Below are positions 25,154 through 34,349 of a stretch of DNA of 52,885 bases, one piece after another; positions within the stretch are counted from its first letter, which is position 1; the number at the start of each line of letters is the position of its first letter. The DNA comes from Pedosphaera sp. (lineage in GTDB: Bacteria; Verrucomicrobiota; Verrucomicrobiia; Limisphaerales; Pedosphaeraceae): positions 1 through 52,885 of the forward strand of contig JAQGPA010000154.1 in NCBI GenBank assembly GCA_028293325.1. The letters run 5' to 3'. The notes below the pieces were generated by a model that did not search any database, was not told where the DNA came from, and was given only the letters and a program-made list of their open reading frames with translations. The position numbers and the translations under genes are program-made.

Positions 25154-26518
25154 CTACGGTTTCACCGGATATTCCGGATAAAGATCCAGTCGGCAATCCG
25201 GGCAAAGCCCATGCGTAAACTCTGCCTCCGTATGCTCAGCCACATACAATTCCACCTTCTGCCAGTAACCACGGTCATCGCGTATTTTTTTGCACGCCGC
25301 GCAAATCGGCACCAATCCCCGCAACGTCCGGATCTTCGCCAGCGCCACCGTCAACTCATCAATCAGCTTCAACCGGTCTTCCTCCTCGCGCCGCCGCGAA
25401 GTTATATCCCGCTCAATCGCCGAAATCCCAATCACCTTTCCCCGCGCATCCTTGATCGGGGAAAGCGTCAGCGAAACATCAATCGCCGTGCCATCCTTTC
25501 GCAAACGCACCGTCTCGTAACGCTCCACCCGCTCACCTCGTTGGATGCGCGCATAAAGCTCCGGCAATTCATCCGGCCGATACGGCGGAATCAGAATCGA
25601 GCTCGACCGCCCCTTCACCTCGTCCGCCGCGTACCCATAAATGCGTTCCGCCGCCGCATTCCAACTCAGAATTGTTCCCTCCAGCGTGGTGCCCATCACC
25701 GCGTCGTCGGTCGATTCCACAATCGCCGCCAGGTAAGCCACCGCTTCCTCCCCGTGCTTGTGCTCCGTAATATCGCGCGTGAAGCACCGCGAGCGAATAA
25801 ATTTCCCATTCTCCCAAAGCACATTCGCGTTGATCAACACGTGGCGAATCGCCCCGCTCTTGCAGCGCAACCGCGCCTCATAATTATTCAACGTCTCCCC
25901 GCCGTGCAGCCGCTTCAAAATATCCTCCGCCACCCCTTCATCCACGTGAAACTCCCGGATCCCATGCCCCAAATACTCTTCCTGCGAATAATTCAGCATG
26001 TCCAGCTCTGTTTGGTTCACGCGCAAAATCGTTCCCTCCGGCCCTTCCCAATGCAAACCAACCGCCGCATGATCAAAAAAATCACTCAACTCCTGCTGGC
26101 TCCGCTGCAACGCCTCCTCCGTCTTTCGCCGCGACCGCCGGTCCCACGCCTCCTGCAACTCGCGCTCAATCGCCGGCACCAACCGTGTCAGTTGGCTCTT
26201 CATCACATAATCATTCGCCCCCGCCTTCATCGCCTTCACCGCCAATTCCTCGCCCACCGCCCCCGAAACCACAATGAACGGAATATCCAACTCCTTTTCC
26301 TTCAGCACCCGTATCGCGTCGAGACTCCCAAAGCCCGGCATCGAGTGGTCACTCACGATGATATCCCAACCCCGCCGATCCAACGCCGAAGCCATCGACT
26401 GCAAGGAATCCACCCGCTCGGAAACTGGCTCAAACCCGCCTCGCTCAAGTTCACGCAGCAAAAACAACGTGTCATCTTCCGAATCCTCCACAATCAATAT
26501 GCGCAACGGCTTTTTCAT
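25154..26518 (-). CDS. Response regulator with two PAS domains and a C-terminal cysteine motif
   Basis: A 454-residue signalling protein. Residues 5-125 are a receiver domain (ILIVEDSEDD, phospho-acceptor D57 in VSDHSMPG, conserved K in YVMKSQ). Two PAS/PAC modules follow at about 145-265 and 270-390, each ending in a DIT-type PAC motif (FTRDITEHK, IERDITSRR). There is no histidine kinase, GGDEF or EAL output domain. The last 50 residues hold LRGLVPICAACKKIRDD, then GYWQKVELYV and HGLCPDC. Two Cys-X2-Cys pairs could bind zinc; I remember this tail on many PAS sensor proteins, always without a known function. It stands alone, with no kinase beside it. Confidence 0.88.
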   Translation of the reverse strand: MKKPLRILIVEDSEDDTLFLLRELERGGFEPVSERVDSLQSMASALDRRGWDIIVSDHSMPGFGSLDAIRVLKEKELDIPFIVVSGAVGEELAVKAMKAGANDYVMKSQLTRLVPAIERELQEAWDRRSRRKTEEALQRSQQELSDFFDHAAVGLHWEGPEGTILRVNQTELDMLNYSQEEYLGHGIREFHVDEGVAEDILKRLHGGETLNNYEARLRCKSGAIRHVLINANVLWENGKFIRSRCFTRDITEHKHGEEAVAYLAAIVESTDDAVMGTTLEGTILSWNAAAERIYGYAADEVKGRSSSILIPPYRPDELPELYARIQRGERVERYETVRLRKDGTAIDVSLTLSPIKDARGKVIGISAIERDITSRRREEEDRLKLIDELTVALAKIRTLRGLVPICAACKKIRDDRGYWQKVELYVAEHTEAEFTHGLCPDCRLDLYPEYPVKP

Positions 26519-26729
26519 ACTACTTCTCCGCCAATCATGAATTTTCTTAATCCGAGATTATAATGGGTAGTTTACCCCATTTTTTGGATTAGTCAAAAGC
26601 CTCTCCCTCGCAGATTGTTCCAATCTAACCACCTTGGGACCTGTAGCCCAATTCCCTGATTTTGGATGGATTTGCTTGGACTGCCTATATCCAACCCCCG
26701 AGAAACACCTCCGTCCACCGCCTCTATCA

Positions 26730-27257
26730 TCAACTTGATTTGTAAGGAACCGGATTCAAATTCAGCAACTGCCGCCGGGTGGCTTGCAACCGCTTCACCA
26801 TTACCTCCGCCATGCGCTTGTATAATTCGTATCCCAACTCATGGTCCGCTTCGCATTCTTCTCGCAATGGCGTGCCGTAAAAGAAAACCGCCTCCGTCGG
26901 CTCCACCGCGCGGGCATCGAAATGCCAGAAATAAGGCGGAAAAAGCCAGGACCAGCCCAGGACTTCTCCGGCCCCAACCATCTGGACAACCGTCATGCCC
27001 CGACCGTCCATATAAGACTGCAACGCGATCTTCCCTTCGAGAATGAGATAAAACCGATTCGCGGGATCGCCTTCCCGGAAGATCAATTCGCCGGATTTGA
27101 AATTCTCCACCATCGCGCAATCGGTCAATAACCGGACTTGGTGCGGGCTCATTCCTTTCAGGAACGGATGCTTGATCAGCAATCCTATCATCCCGGCCGT
27201 GGTCGTGGGTGTGGCCTGCGCTTCAGAAGGGGGAATACTTTTTATAGGAGCATTCAT
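26730..27257 (-). CDS. Cyclic nucleotide-binding domain protein (CRP-like, no HTH)
   Basis: A 175-residue protein with one cNMP-binding beta-roll (about residues 30-145): HPFLKGMSPHQVRLL, SGELIFREGDPANRFYLILEGKIAL and VGAGEVLGWSWLFPPY. A helix carrying MAEVMVKRLQATRRQLL ends the domain. The DNA-binding winged helix of Crp/Fnr proteins is absent: the chain stops right after the dimerisation helix. It may act through a partner protein or as a stand-alone sensor. There is no operon context. The usual phosphate-binding Arg-Ala pair is not clearly present (PTEAVFFYG region), so it may not bind cAMP at all. Confidence 0.85.
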   Translation of the reverse strand: MNAPIKSIPPSEAQATPTTTAGMIGLLIKHPFLKGMSPHQVRLLTDCAMVENFKSGELIFREGDPANRFYLILEGKIALQSYMDGRGMTVVQMVGAGEVLGWSWLFPPYFWHFDARAVEPTEAVFFYGTPLREECEADHELGYELYKRMAEVMVKRLQATRRQLLNLNPVPYKSS

Positions 27258-27424
27258 ACTAAAAAATAGCCCCTTTCATGCCAATGGGCCTCCCATTTTT
27301 TTGCCAAATCAACCCCGAAACCCCCTCCTTTTGCAACTCAGCTAACATCCCATGCCCAAACCTCGAACTTGCACCGATAACTCGGACACTCACTCAACCC
27401 CCGCCGACTTCGGCGCCAGCGTTT

Positions 27425-28150
27425 TCAATCCATTGGTTCCGGAACCAGACTCGATGGCGGCGGTAATTGAACCCCATTTGTTGAAATCTCCTCGGGATGT
27501 TGCGCCCTGTATTCTTGAAAGCTCGCCTGCAATATCTTCAAATTAAACATGCAGATTCGCCGCCCGAAATCGGCTTGCTCTAAATTTCTTGGAGACAAAA
27601 TCTCAGAATGTGCTTGCCGCATCTCCAGGCAAACGCGTGCGCCAAGGCGTATCACTTTCTCGTCGTTCGTAAGCGCCCTCGTTAATGCCGGCACTCCTTC
27701 CGGTCCGAAACGGCCCAGCACCAACAGCGCCCGGTAATCGGGCGGCTTTTCGTGCAGCATTTCCTCAACTGCCGGCGCCACCTCCTTCGCCACTGGCCCC
27801 AACACATCCAACCCGGCCAACGCTTGCGCACGCCGACTAACAGGACGGGGCAGATTGACATCAATCACCGATTGCTTGCGGAGCAACTGGCGAACCTCCT
27901 GCTTTAATCGCGACTCCTGCCTGGACTCCTTCTCCCGCAACCGTGCCGTAAGGAGCGGCACCGCATTTGTCCCCATGTACCAAACCGCCTCCGCCGCTTT
28001 CCACCGCGCCTCCGGAACCTCACTGTCAAATCCCGTCAGCCAACTGCTCAACGATCTCCCATCATAACTCGGCTCCGCCGGCCCCCAACCAATCAGGAGC
28101 AGCAAAGCCACTTCCACCACAATAGAAATCCCTCTCCACCGCCGCCACAT
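27425..28150 (-). CDS. HEAT-repeat-like exported or membrane-anchored protein
   Basis: A 241-residue protein with an N-terminal hydrophobic segment (VVEVALLLLIGWG) that could be a signal anchor. Several helical pairs with HEAT-like spacing follow: RWKAAEAVWYMGTNAVPLL, AQALAGLDVLGPVAKEVAP, ALLVLGRFGPEGVPALTRAL and VIRLGARVCLEM. Such scaffolds mediate protein contacts; verrucomicrobial and planctomycetal genomes have many. No enzyme motif is visible. It is divergent from the CPXCG protein gene at 28326. Partner unknown. Confidence 0.72.
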   Translation of the reverse strand: MWRRWRGISIVVEVALLLLIGWGPAEPSYDGRSLSSWLTGFDSEVPEARWKAAEAVWYMGTNAVPLLTARLREKESRQESRLKQEVRQLLRKQSVIDVNLPRPVSRRAQALAGLDVLGPVAKEVAPAVEEMLHEKPPDYRALLVLGRFGPEGVPALTRALTNDEKVIRLGARVCLEMRQAHSEILSPRNLEQADFGRRICMFNLKILQASFQEYRAQHPEEISTNGVQLPPPSSLVPEPMD

Positions 28151-28325
28151 GCCACCAGCTTAGTGTATCCACTCTCCACCGCGAGTATAAATGCCACTTT
28201 ACAGCCATGATTTTCAATGCCTGCCCCTTCATCACCCTCTGCCCGGACCCTTCGTGGTAAAACCCCTCTCGTTTGCTACGCCTGCGTTTTTTTACGGCAA
28301 TCCACCTTTATGTTACACTGCTCCC

Positions 28326-28505
28326 ATGCAGATAACCGAATCTATCACCTGCCCCTTCTGTGGCCAGTCCTTTGAACTGGTCATCGACACCAGCGTCCCC
28401 TCCCAATGCTTCACCACCGATTGCGAAATCTGCTGCCGCCCCTTCGAGGTCGTCGCCGAATCTGAACCCGGCGAAATTCTGAGCTTGGATGTCCGCGCCA
28501 ATTAG
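28326..28505 (+). CDS. CPXCG motif-containing cysteine-rich protein
   Basis: A 59-residue protein with the N-terminal zinc-ribbon half CPFCG and a second half CEICCRPFEV. This is the arrangement of the small CPXCG family found in many proteobacteria and Verrucomicrobia. The real start is the ATG of MQITESITCPFCG. The frame runs upstream but the extra part is not family-like. It ends 23 bases before the TMEM14-like gene. Function is unknown for the family. Confidence 0.85.
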   Translation: MQITESITCPFCGQSFELVIDTSVPSQCFTTDCEICCRPFEVVAESEPGEILSLDVRAN

Positions 28506-28528
28506 CCCAGAGTCATCGCACTAACTGT

Positions 28529-28828
28529 ATGCATAATTACGCCGATTTAATTCTCTGGGTTTACATTGTTCTTCTCTTCGTGGGCGGTCTCGTCGGCTAT
28601 CTCAAGGCCGGCAGCAAGATTTCCCTCATCATGTCCGCCAGCTTTGCCGCCATCTTGATTTTATGCTCCAAGGGCATGATATTTCAGCGGAGTGCCGCGG
28701 ACTTGGTGCTGGTCATTTTGCTCGTGTTCTTCGCCGTGCGCCTCACCAAATCCAAAAAATTCATGCCCAATGGCATGATGGCCGTGCTCACCTTGGCGGC
28801 TTTGCTGCTGCGTCACTTGAATTTTTAA
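28529..28828 (+). CDS. TMEM14 (UPF0136) family membrane protein
   Basis: A 99-residue inner-membrane protein with about four hydrophobic segments. The glycine-rich GGLVGYLKAGSKISLIMSA motif and ARLTKSKKFMPNGMM-like segment (here VRLTKSKKFMPNGMM) identify the TMEM14 family. Eukaryotic members take part in mitochondrial haem or fatty acid transport; bacterial roles are unknown. It follows the CPXCG gene closely and precedes hrpB by 53 bases, so the three may form one unit. Confidence 0.9.
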   Translation: MHNYADLILWVYIVLLFVGGLVGYLKAGSKISLIMSASFAAILILCSKGMIFQRSAADLVLVILLVFFAVRLTKSKKFMPNGMMAVLTLAALLLRHLNF

Positions 28829-28881
28829 CGCGCGCACCCGCCCGGTCGTCGTCACTCCGTATCCGTGGTATTGTTTGTCCT

Positions 28882-31455
28882 GTGGCCCAATCGCTCCCCA
28901 TCTGGCAGATTCACGCTCCGATTGTCGCGACCCTTCGCTCCGGCAATCGCCTCGTCCTCGTTGCGCCTACCGGCTCCGGCAAAACCACCCAGGTCCCCCA
29001 GATGCTCCTCGACGCTGGGCTCGCCACTGACAAAAAAATCGTCGTCCTCCAACCCCGCCGCGTCGCCGCCCGCACCGTTGCCGCCCGCGTCGCCTGGGAA
29101 CGCCAGTCCAAACTCGGCGGCGAAGTCGGTTACCAAATCCGTTTCGACGACCACACCAGCCTCGGCACCCGCATCTGTTTCGTCACTGAAGGCATTCTCC
29201 TCCGCTGGTTGCAGGATGACCGCACCCTAGCCGACGTCGGCATCATCCTCTTCGACGAATTTCACGAGCGCAACCTCCTCAGCGACGTCGCCCTCGCGCT
29301 CGTCAAGCAACTCCAGCAAACCCAGCGCCCCGACCTCAAACTCGCCGTCATGTCCGCTACGCTGGACGCCGAACCCGTCGCCGACTATCTCTCAGTCGCC
29401 GGTGCTCCGCCCTGCCCAATTCTCGTTTCCGAAGGCCAAAGCTTCCCCGTTGAAGTCCGCTACCTCGCCAGCTACGACGAACGCCCCATCACCGAACAAG
29501 CCGCTGAAACGGTCGAACGCATCATCAACTCCGGCGCGGAAGGCGACATCCTCGTTTTCATGCCCGGCGTCGGTGAAATCAACGGCACCATCAACGCCTG
29601 TCGCACCATCGGCTCCCGCGCACGCCTCGCTTTCATCCCGCTGCACGGCGAACTCCAACCCGAGGAACAAGATCTCGCCTTCGCCCCGAATCCTTTGCGC
29701 AAGGTCGTCATCGCCACTAACGTCGCCGAAACTTCCGTCACCATCGACGGCATCCGTCACGTCGTCGATGCCGGCCAGGCCCGCGTCGCGCGTTACGATG
29801 CCGAGCGCGGCATCGGCACCTTGCTCCTTGAGGAAATCAGCCGCGCCTCCGCCGATCAACGCAAAGGCCGCGCCGGCCGTACCGCTCCCGGCACCTGCCA
29901 TCGCCTCTGGACCCAAAGCGGTCACCTGAACCGCCCGGAACGCAACACGCCGGAAATCCAGCGCAGCGACCTCGCCGAAGTCGTCCTCCTGCTCCACTCG
30001 CTCCACATCCGCAAAGCCGCCCAATTCGATTGGCTCGACAAACCCGACCCCGTCGCCGTTGAACGCGCCGAAAATCTCCTCCGCATGTTGGGCGCGCTCG
30101 ATCCCGCCACCGATGACCTCACCCCCATCGGCCATCAAATGCGCCGCTTGCCGATGCATCCCCGTTACTCGCGCATGCTCGTCGAAGCCGCCAAACGCGG
30201 CACCGTCCGCGCCGCCGCCCTCTGCGCCGCGCTCGTCAGCGGCCGCGACCTCCTCCAACGCCTGCGCCGCGAGGACAAGCATATCGCCGAAGCCCGCGAA
30301 CTCTTTGAAGCCAGCCCGGACTCCGATTTCTTCACGCTAATACGCGCGTATCAATACGCCAAAAACAGCAATTTCAACGTAGAGTCCTGCCGCCGTTACG
30401 GCATCCACGCCCTATCCGCACGCCAGGTCGAGCAAACCTGCGCCCAAATCACCCAAATCGCCGAACAACAAAAGTTGCTCTCGCCCGATGAAAAAGCCGA
30501 CGACACCGCACTGCTCCGCTGCCTCATGGCCGGCTTCATCGACCAACTCTGCCTCCGCCGCGATGCCGGCACCCTCGACTGCAATCTGACCGAAGGCCGC
30601 ACCGCCACTCTCGTGCGCGAAAGCGTCGTGCAAAATTCTCCTCTCTTCGTCGCCGCGTCGATTCGCGAAGTCCCCTCGCGCGGCTCGGAAAAACTGACCC
30701 TCCTCAGCCTCGCCAGCGCCGTAAAGCGCGAGTGGATCGAGGAAATGTTCCCGCAACACATCCACACCCAGGTCGAACACCTCTTTGACCGCACCCACAA
30801 ACGCGTCGCCGCCGTGAAACTCGTCCGCTTTCGCGATTTGACCATCCATCACGAACACCAGCGCGAACTCGATCCCGAGGCTTCCGGCCGTTCCCTCGCC
30901 GATGCCTATCAACAAGGCTTTTTCGAACTCCCGCTTTTCAATCATGAGGTAAAACAATTCATTGCTCGCGTGAATCTGGTCTGCGCCGTCATGCCTGAAC
31001 TCGAATTCCCTCCCTTCGACCCGCCTGCCATCGCCGCCTGTCTCGCCCGCGCCTTTGCCGGACTCACCTTGGCCAAGGAAGCCCAAGCCACCCCCGTCCG
31101 CGAATTTTTCCTCAAGCACCTGGCCAAGGAACAACTCGGCTGGCTCGATGAACTGACTCCCCTCAGCATCCCCTGGCCCGACGGTCGCAAATTAAAACTC
31201 CTTTACCCCACCGAACCCGTTTCCAAAACCGGCGAACCGGGGCCGCCCGAATTACAAGTAAAGCTCACCGAATGTTTCGCATTAAAGGAACACCCTCGCA
31301 TCTGCGAAAACAAACTCCCCATCAAACTCTGGCTCTCCACCCCCGACGGCAAACGCCTCGACTCCACCCAAAACTGGCCAACCTTCAGAACCACCACCTA
31401 CCCCAAGCTGAAGTCCACCCTGCAAAAGAAGTTCCCCGGCACCGTGTGGCTGTAA
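28882..31455 (+). CDS. hrpB: ATP-dependent helicase HrpB
   Basis: A DExH-box RNA helicase-like protein of the HrpB family; the cellular role is not settled. The frame is open further upstream, overlapping the TMEM14 gene, so I take the GTG at 28882 (857 residues, close to E. coli HrpB). Motifs in order: Walker A APTGSGKTTQ, TEGILLRWL, the DEFHERN Walker B box, VMSATLDAE (motif III), ATNVAETSVTI, and the RKGRAGRTAPG motif VI. The C-terminal HrpB-specific region includes the family-type ending SIPWPDGRKLKL. It has no partner genes and converges with the kinase operon. Confidence 0.95.
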   Translation: MAQSLPIWQIHAPIVATLRSGNRLVLVAPTGSGKTTQVPQMLLDAGLATDKKIVVLQPRRVAARTVAARVAWERQSKLGGEVGYQIRFDDHTSLGTRICFVTEGILLRWLQDDRTLADVGIILFDEFHERNLLSDVALALVKQLQQTQRPDLKLAVMSATLDAEPVADYLSVAGAPPCPILVSEGQSFPVEVRYLASYDERPITEQAAETVERIINSGAEGDILVFMPGVGEINGTINACRTIGSRARLAFIPLHGELQPEEQDLAFAPNPLRKVVIATNVAETSVTIDGIRHVVDAGQARVARYDAERGIGTLLLEEISRASADQRKGRAGRTAPGTCHRLWTQSGHLNRPERNTPEIQRSDLAEVVLLLHSLHIRKAAQFDWLDKPDPVAVERAENLLRMLGALDPATDDLTPIGHQMRRLPMHPRYSRMLVEAAKRGTVRAAALCAALVSGRDLLQRLRREDKHIAEARELFEASPDSDFFTLIRAYQYAKNSNFNVESCRRYGIHALSARQVEQTCAQITQIAEQQKLLSPDEKADDTALLRCLMAGFIDQLCLRRDAGTLDCNLTEGRTATLVRESVVQNSPLFVAASIREVPSRGSEKLTLLSLASAVKREWIEEMFPQHIHTQVEHLFDRTHKRVAAVKLVRFRDLTIHHEHQRELDPEASGRSLADAYQQGFFELPLFNHEVKQFIARVNLVCAVMPELEFPPFDPPAIAACLARAFAGLTLAKEAQATPVREFFLKHLAKEQLGWLDELTPLSIPWPDGRKLKLLYPTEPVSKTGEPGPPELQVKLTECFALKEHPRICENKLPIKLWLSTPDGKRLDSTQNWPTFRTTTYPKLKSTLQKKFPGTVWL

Positions 31456-31705
31456 TCCCCATCCTTTTCCCATCGTCCTCGTCGTCGCTCATGGTTCGGA
31501 GTTCAAGCTTCAGCTTGCACCCTTCCCCCAAACACAGCGCAAGAAAATCCCAACCAAGCAAAGCCCTGAAACCACCCGCCCACCGGACCGCAGAATTCAT
31601 TCCGCTCCCCTTCCAGGCCTCCATCCCCTCGCCCTGCGAGCGCTTACCTCCGCGCCTCCGCACCTCCGCGGTAAAACCCCTTCCCAAATATTTGCATCCC
31701 CCCCA
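31456..31705. repeat. Repeat-containing spacer between convergent genes, with dispersed repeat copy 3
   Basis: No gene. Bases about 31557-31605 carry GCAAAGCCCTGAAACC and the palindrome GCAGAATTCATTCCGC (31590-31605), matching copy 1 at 2245-2294 with small insertions. A TCGTCCTCGTCGTCG tract near 31470-31490 resembles the one at 285-310, and CTTACCTCCGCGCCTCCGC follows near 31645. This is the third spacer with the same module set. Confidence 0.7.
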
Positions 31706-33580
31706 TCAATCCACTCTCAGCTGCTCTTCCAGAAAAACAATGTTCACCCGCGCCTGGTCCCGTTGCCTTGCCGCCTTCTCGGTCTGCACTTGCGCCAACC
31801 GCAACCGCGCGTTAAACAGCCGCTGCGCCTCCACGAATTTCGTTTCATATCCCACCGCCTCTTCTTTCAGCAGCTTGACCCGCTCATGAACCCGACGCTC
31901 GATCTCCTGCCGGAATAATCCGGTCAATGGTTTCGTCGGATCGTAGCGAAAGCTCGTTTCACAAGTCATGCGCCAGGCCAGCAACAGGGAAATTTGCCCT
32001 TGGGCCAGCCCGGGGATTTTACCAAGAGCCGCATCAGTAACGTCAGCGGCAGTTTCAATTCCATAGGATAGCAGCACCGTTTTGTCGCCCAATCCCACGC
32101 CGGGCAGCGCCGCCTCGCGCACCGGCAGATGTTCCAAAAACTCCTGGAGTTCGAACTTCCGGCGTTCGCCACTGAGCGCAGTTTGAACTTCGCCATGGAC
32201 CTGGCTCGGCGTGCTCAAGAGGCGGAGCGCTGGCAGCAGGGCATTGCGGATCTTGGAAAATTCCTGGTTGTATTCCGCGATTAATGCCTGTTGGGCCGCC
32301 AGCGAACTGCTCAATAAAGCTTCCGCTGCCACCAGGCCCTCCTGGTTCAGCAGCAGCGTGCTCGACAGCCACGTGCTTTTCCAACTGGCGACTGCGACTG
32401 TTTTTTGCAGCGAATTCCACAGGCCCGTCGGCGCCGAGGGCAATGGCTCCGGCAGCAAATCATCAAAGCTCGGCGCCGCTTGGACCTTGAACGGATGCGG
32501 ACGCAAATTGCGCAATCGCATCGCAAATTCATCATCTTCCGAAACGGAGTTGCTGGCTTTGGCCGCCTCATCCCTGAGCGGAAAGAGGTCCACTTCCGCT
32601 TCGCGCATGACCGTACACCAGGGACAGGCCGGCGCTTCCTTCCAAAAAACATGTGCCCGGTAATGCTCACACGCCGTCAGTTCCTTCAGGAATTCCTCCA
32701 GGCAGTCCCTCCATTCGTGAGCTTGCGGTCGGGCATCCGGCTGTTCGGAACCTTTGAGAAATGCCCGGTTGAATAGCTGCTGCATCTTGGGCGGCAGCGC
32801 GGAGAACGGCGGGCAACCCGGCGGCGGCGACAGTGGCAGCCCCAGCTCCTCCGACGCAAACGCAAACGCATACTCGCCAATCGCCGCTTCCGGTGAAAGC
32901 TGCCGCGAGCCTCGCGGCACGCCCGCAAACGGATGCCGCCCTGCGAAACACAACAGAAATATCAATTGCGCCAATCCGAACAAGTCATGGTTCGGGGTCC
33001 GCTGCAGGCCGGTAAGATTTTTTCCCTGCAGTTCGGGTGGGATCCACAGCGGCGTCCCCATGTCCGAGGTGTGGACCGTGTCGCCCTCCGAAACTTGAAA
33101 GCTGTCACAGTCGATCAGCCGCACCGTGGCATCCGGCAACACTTTGATGTTCTGCTCGCTGATGTCAGCCACCACAATCCCGCTCCGGTGCAGGTCATCA
33201 AAGACGAGCGCCAGATTGTACGCCGTATGGACCAGGAACTTGAAGTTTGCCTTGGGGAAATTATGCAGCCGCGCCCGCGTGCCGTAAAGTTCATGCACCT
33301 CGTGCCCGCGAACAAATGGAATGATAATGCCGATGACGGTGGTTAGACTCGGATCAGCAAACGCCAAAGACTTGGGCAGGGCGGCAACTTTCGAAAGTGC
33401 TCCCGCGCGCGAACGCAGCACTTTGAGCTTCTGCGTGTGCAGCGCATCCAGTTTATCGTGGTACACCTTGACGCAGAGCGTATCCGTCCCTTTAAGACGA
33501 TAAATCTCCCCCTGGCCGCCGCTGGCAAACTGCCCGCCCAGCCGAACCGCACCTCCCGTTTCGTCATATACCTCATTCAT
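31706..33580 (-). CDS. Protein kinase-like protein with zinc-ribbon, HhH and coiled-coil regions (TerY-P triad kinase)
   Basis: A 624-residue protein with an N-terminal kinase fold (about 10-300): Gly-rich loop SGGQGEIY, lysine K38 in CVKVY, catalytic loop VVADISEQN (D139, N144), and the metal-binding D157 in LIDCD where most kinases have DFG. A Cys/His cluster (C304, H310, C319, C322) suggests a zinc ribbon. A helix-hairpin-helix unit spans about 492-540 (ALPGVGLGDK and GKIPGLAQGQ), followed by a basic coiled coil. It starts inside the end of the PP2C gene (8-base overlap). With the VWA and phosphatase genes it matches the TerY-P triad, proposed to couple phosphorylation to metal or stress response. 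Function inferred from architecture. Confidence 0.85.
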   Translation of the reverse strand: MNEVYDETGGAVRLGGQFASGGQGEIYRLKGTDTLCVKVYHDKLDALHTQKLKVLRSRAGALSKVAALPKSLAFADPSLTTVIGIIIPFVRGHEVHELYGTRARLHNFPKANFKFLVHTAYNLALVFDDLHRSGIVVADISEQNIKVLPDATVRLIDCDSFQVSEGDTVHTSDMGTPLWIPPELQGKNLTGLQRTPNHDLFGLAQLIFLLCFAGRHPFAGVPRGSRQLSPEAAIGEYAFAFASEELGLPLSPPPGCPPFSALPPKMQQLFNRAFLKGSEQPDARPQAHEWRDCLEEFLKELTACEHYRAHVFWKEAPACPWCTVMREAEVDLFPLRDEAAKASNSVSEDDEFAMRLRNLRPHPFKVQAAPSFDDLLPEPLPSAPTGLWNSLQKTVAVASWKSTWLSSTLLLNQEGLVAAEALLSSSLAAQQALIAEYNQEFSKIRNALLPALRLLSTPSQVHGEVQTALSGERRKFELQEFLEHLPVREAALPGVGLGDKTVLLSYGIETAADVTDAALGKIPGLAQGQISLLLAWRMTCETSFRYDPTKPLTGLFRQEIERRVHERVKLLKEEAVGYETKFVEAQRLFNARLRLAQVQTEKAARQRDQARVNIVFLEEQLRVD

Positions 33581-34349
33581 CTTTCACCATGAGTACAAGA
33601 CTTTTATCATCATCGGTCCGGGAGCACACCCGCTCTGATTCGAGCAACTGACGCAAACCAAATTGAAAGGATTCCACATCCATCTCGGACTTCAGCCTCC
33701 GGGCCAGGGGCGAGAAGAAGGGCGGATGCGGAACACACGCGCCCATGTCCAGCGCCAGCCGTTCCAACCCATCGGAGATCCCCGCGATAAAATCGCAATC
33801 GCCGCGAATTTGCCCCATCTGAAAAGACCGCGCGGCGGACTGCGACGTGACAAATTCGGTCTGTCCCACAAATTCTCCCTGCGTCGGCCACGTGACCGCC
33901 CCGATGATTCCGCCCCGCGAAACGGACCAGCAACCATCACCCACCTGGAAGAAAAGGGATATTTCAGGATGCGCGATCGCCACCAGCAAAGTGGCCGCGA
34001 AATCCTGTAACGGGACCTTGCGCTCTTCGGCAAGCTGCAGCAGGAGCCGTTGTTGCTCCTGTATCATCAGCTTCCCATCCAGGCGATCATAAGCCGCCAT
34101 CGCTTGCGCCGGATTGGGATGATTGCCCAGTTCCCGGGCAAAGTAATTGATCGCTCCTTCTGAAACCAGGTAGGCGGCTTCCTCGGCAAAGCGGGCGGAA
34201 CCGGCGCCATCTGACAGTGCGCAAATGACCACGTTTTTCTCCGGCCCAACGAGTCGCAACGCGCTCCAATCCTGACACGGTAAACTGTTTGCCAGGTGTG
34301 CGGAGCCTCGCACGGAGGCATTGGCAAATTTCCACATCGGGCTATACAT
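33573..34349 (-). CDS. PP2C-family protein phosphatase (TerY-P triad)
   Basis: A 258-residue PP2C-type Ser/Thr phosphatase. Metal-binding aspartates are visible in CQDWSAL, ALSDGAGSARFAEEAA and GISDGLERLA, plus the closing TDDDKSLVL. The GDGCWSV and ATLLVAI strands belong to the same fold. It overlaps the upstream VWA gene and the downstream kinase gene by 8 bases each, which implies translational coupling and fixed stoichiometry. It is expected to dephosphorylate the targets of the neighbouring kinase or the kinase itself. Two possible starts, Met 1 and Met 5, are four codons apart. Confidence 0.9.
   Translation of the reverse strand: MYSPMWKFANASVRGSAHLANSLPCQDWSALRLVGPEKNVVICALSDGAGSARFAEEAAYLVSEGAINYFARELGNHPNPAQAMAAYDRLDGKLMIQEQQRLLLQLAEERKVPLQDFAATLLVAIAHPEISLFFQVGDGCWSVSRGGIIGAVTWPTQGEFVGQTEFVTSQSAARSFQMGQIRGDCDFIAGISDGLERLALDMGACVPHPPFFSPLARRLKSEMDVESFQFGLRQLLESERVCSRTDDDKSLVLMVKDE

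Noticed and set aside
25211..26563. 450-codon plus-strand frame opposite the REC-PAS-PAS gene
   Set aside because: Arg/His/Pro-rich shadow; the minus-strand receiver and PAS motifs are clear.
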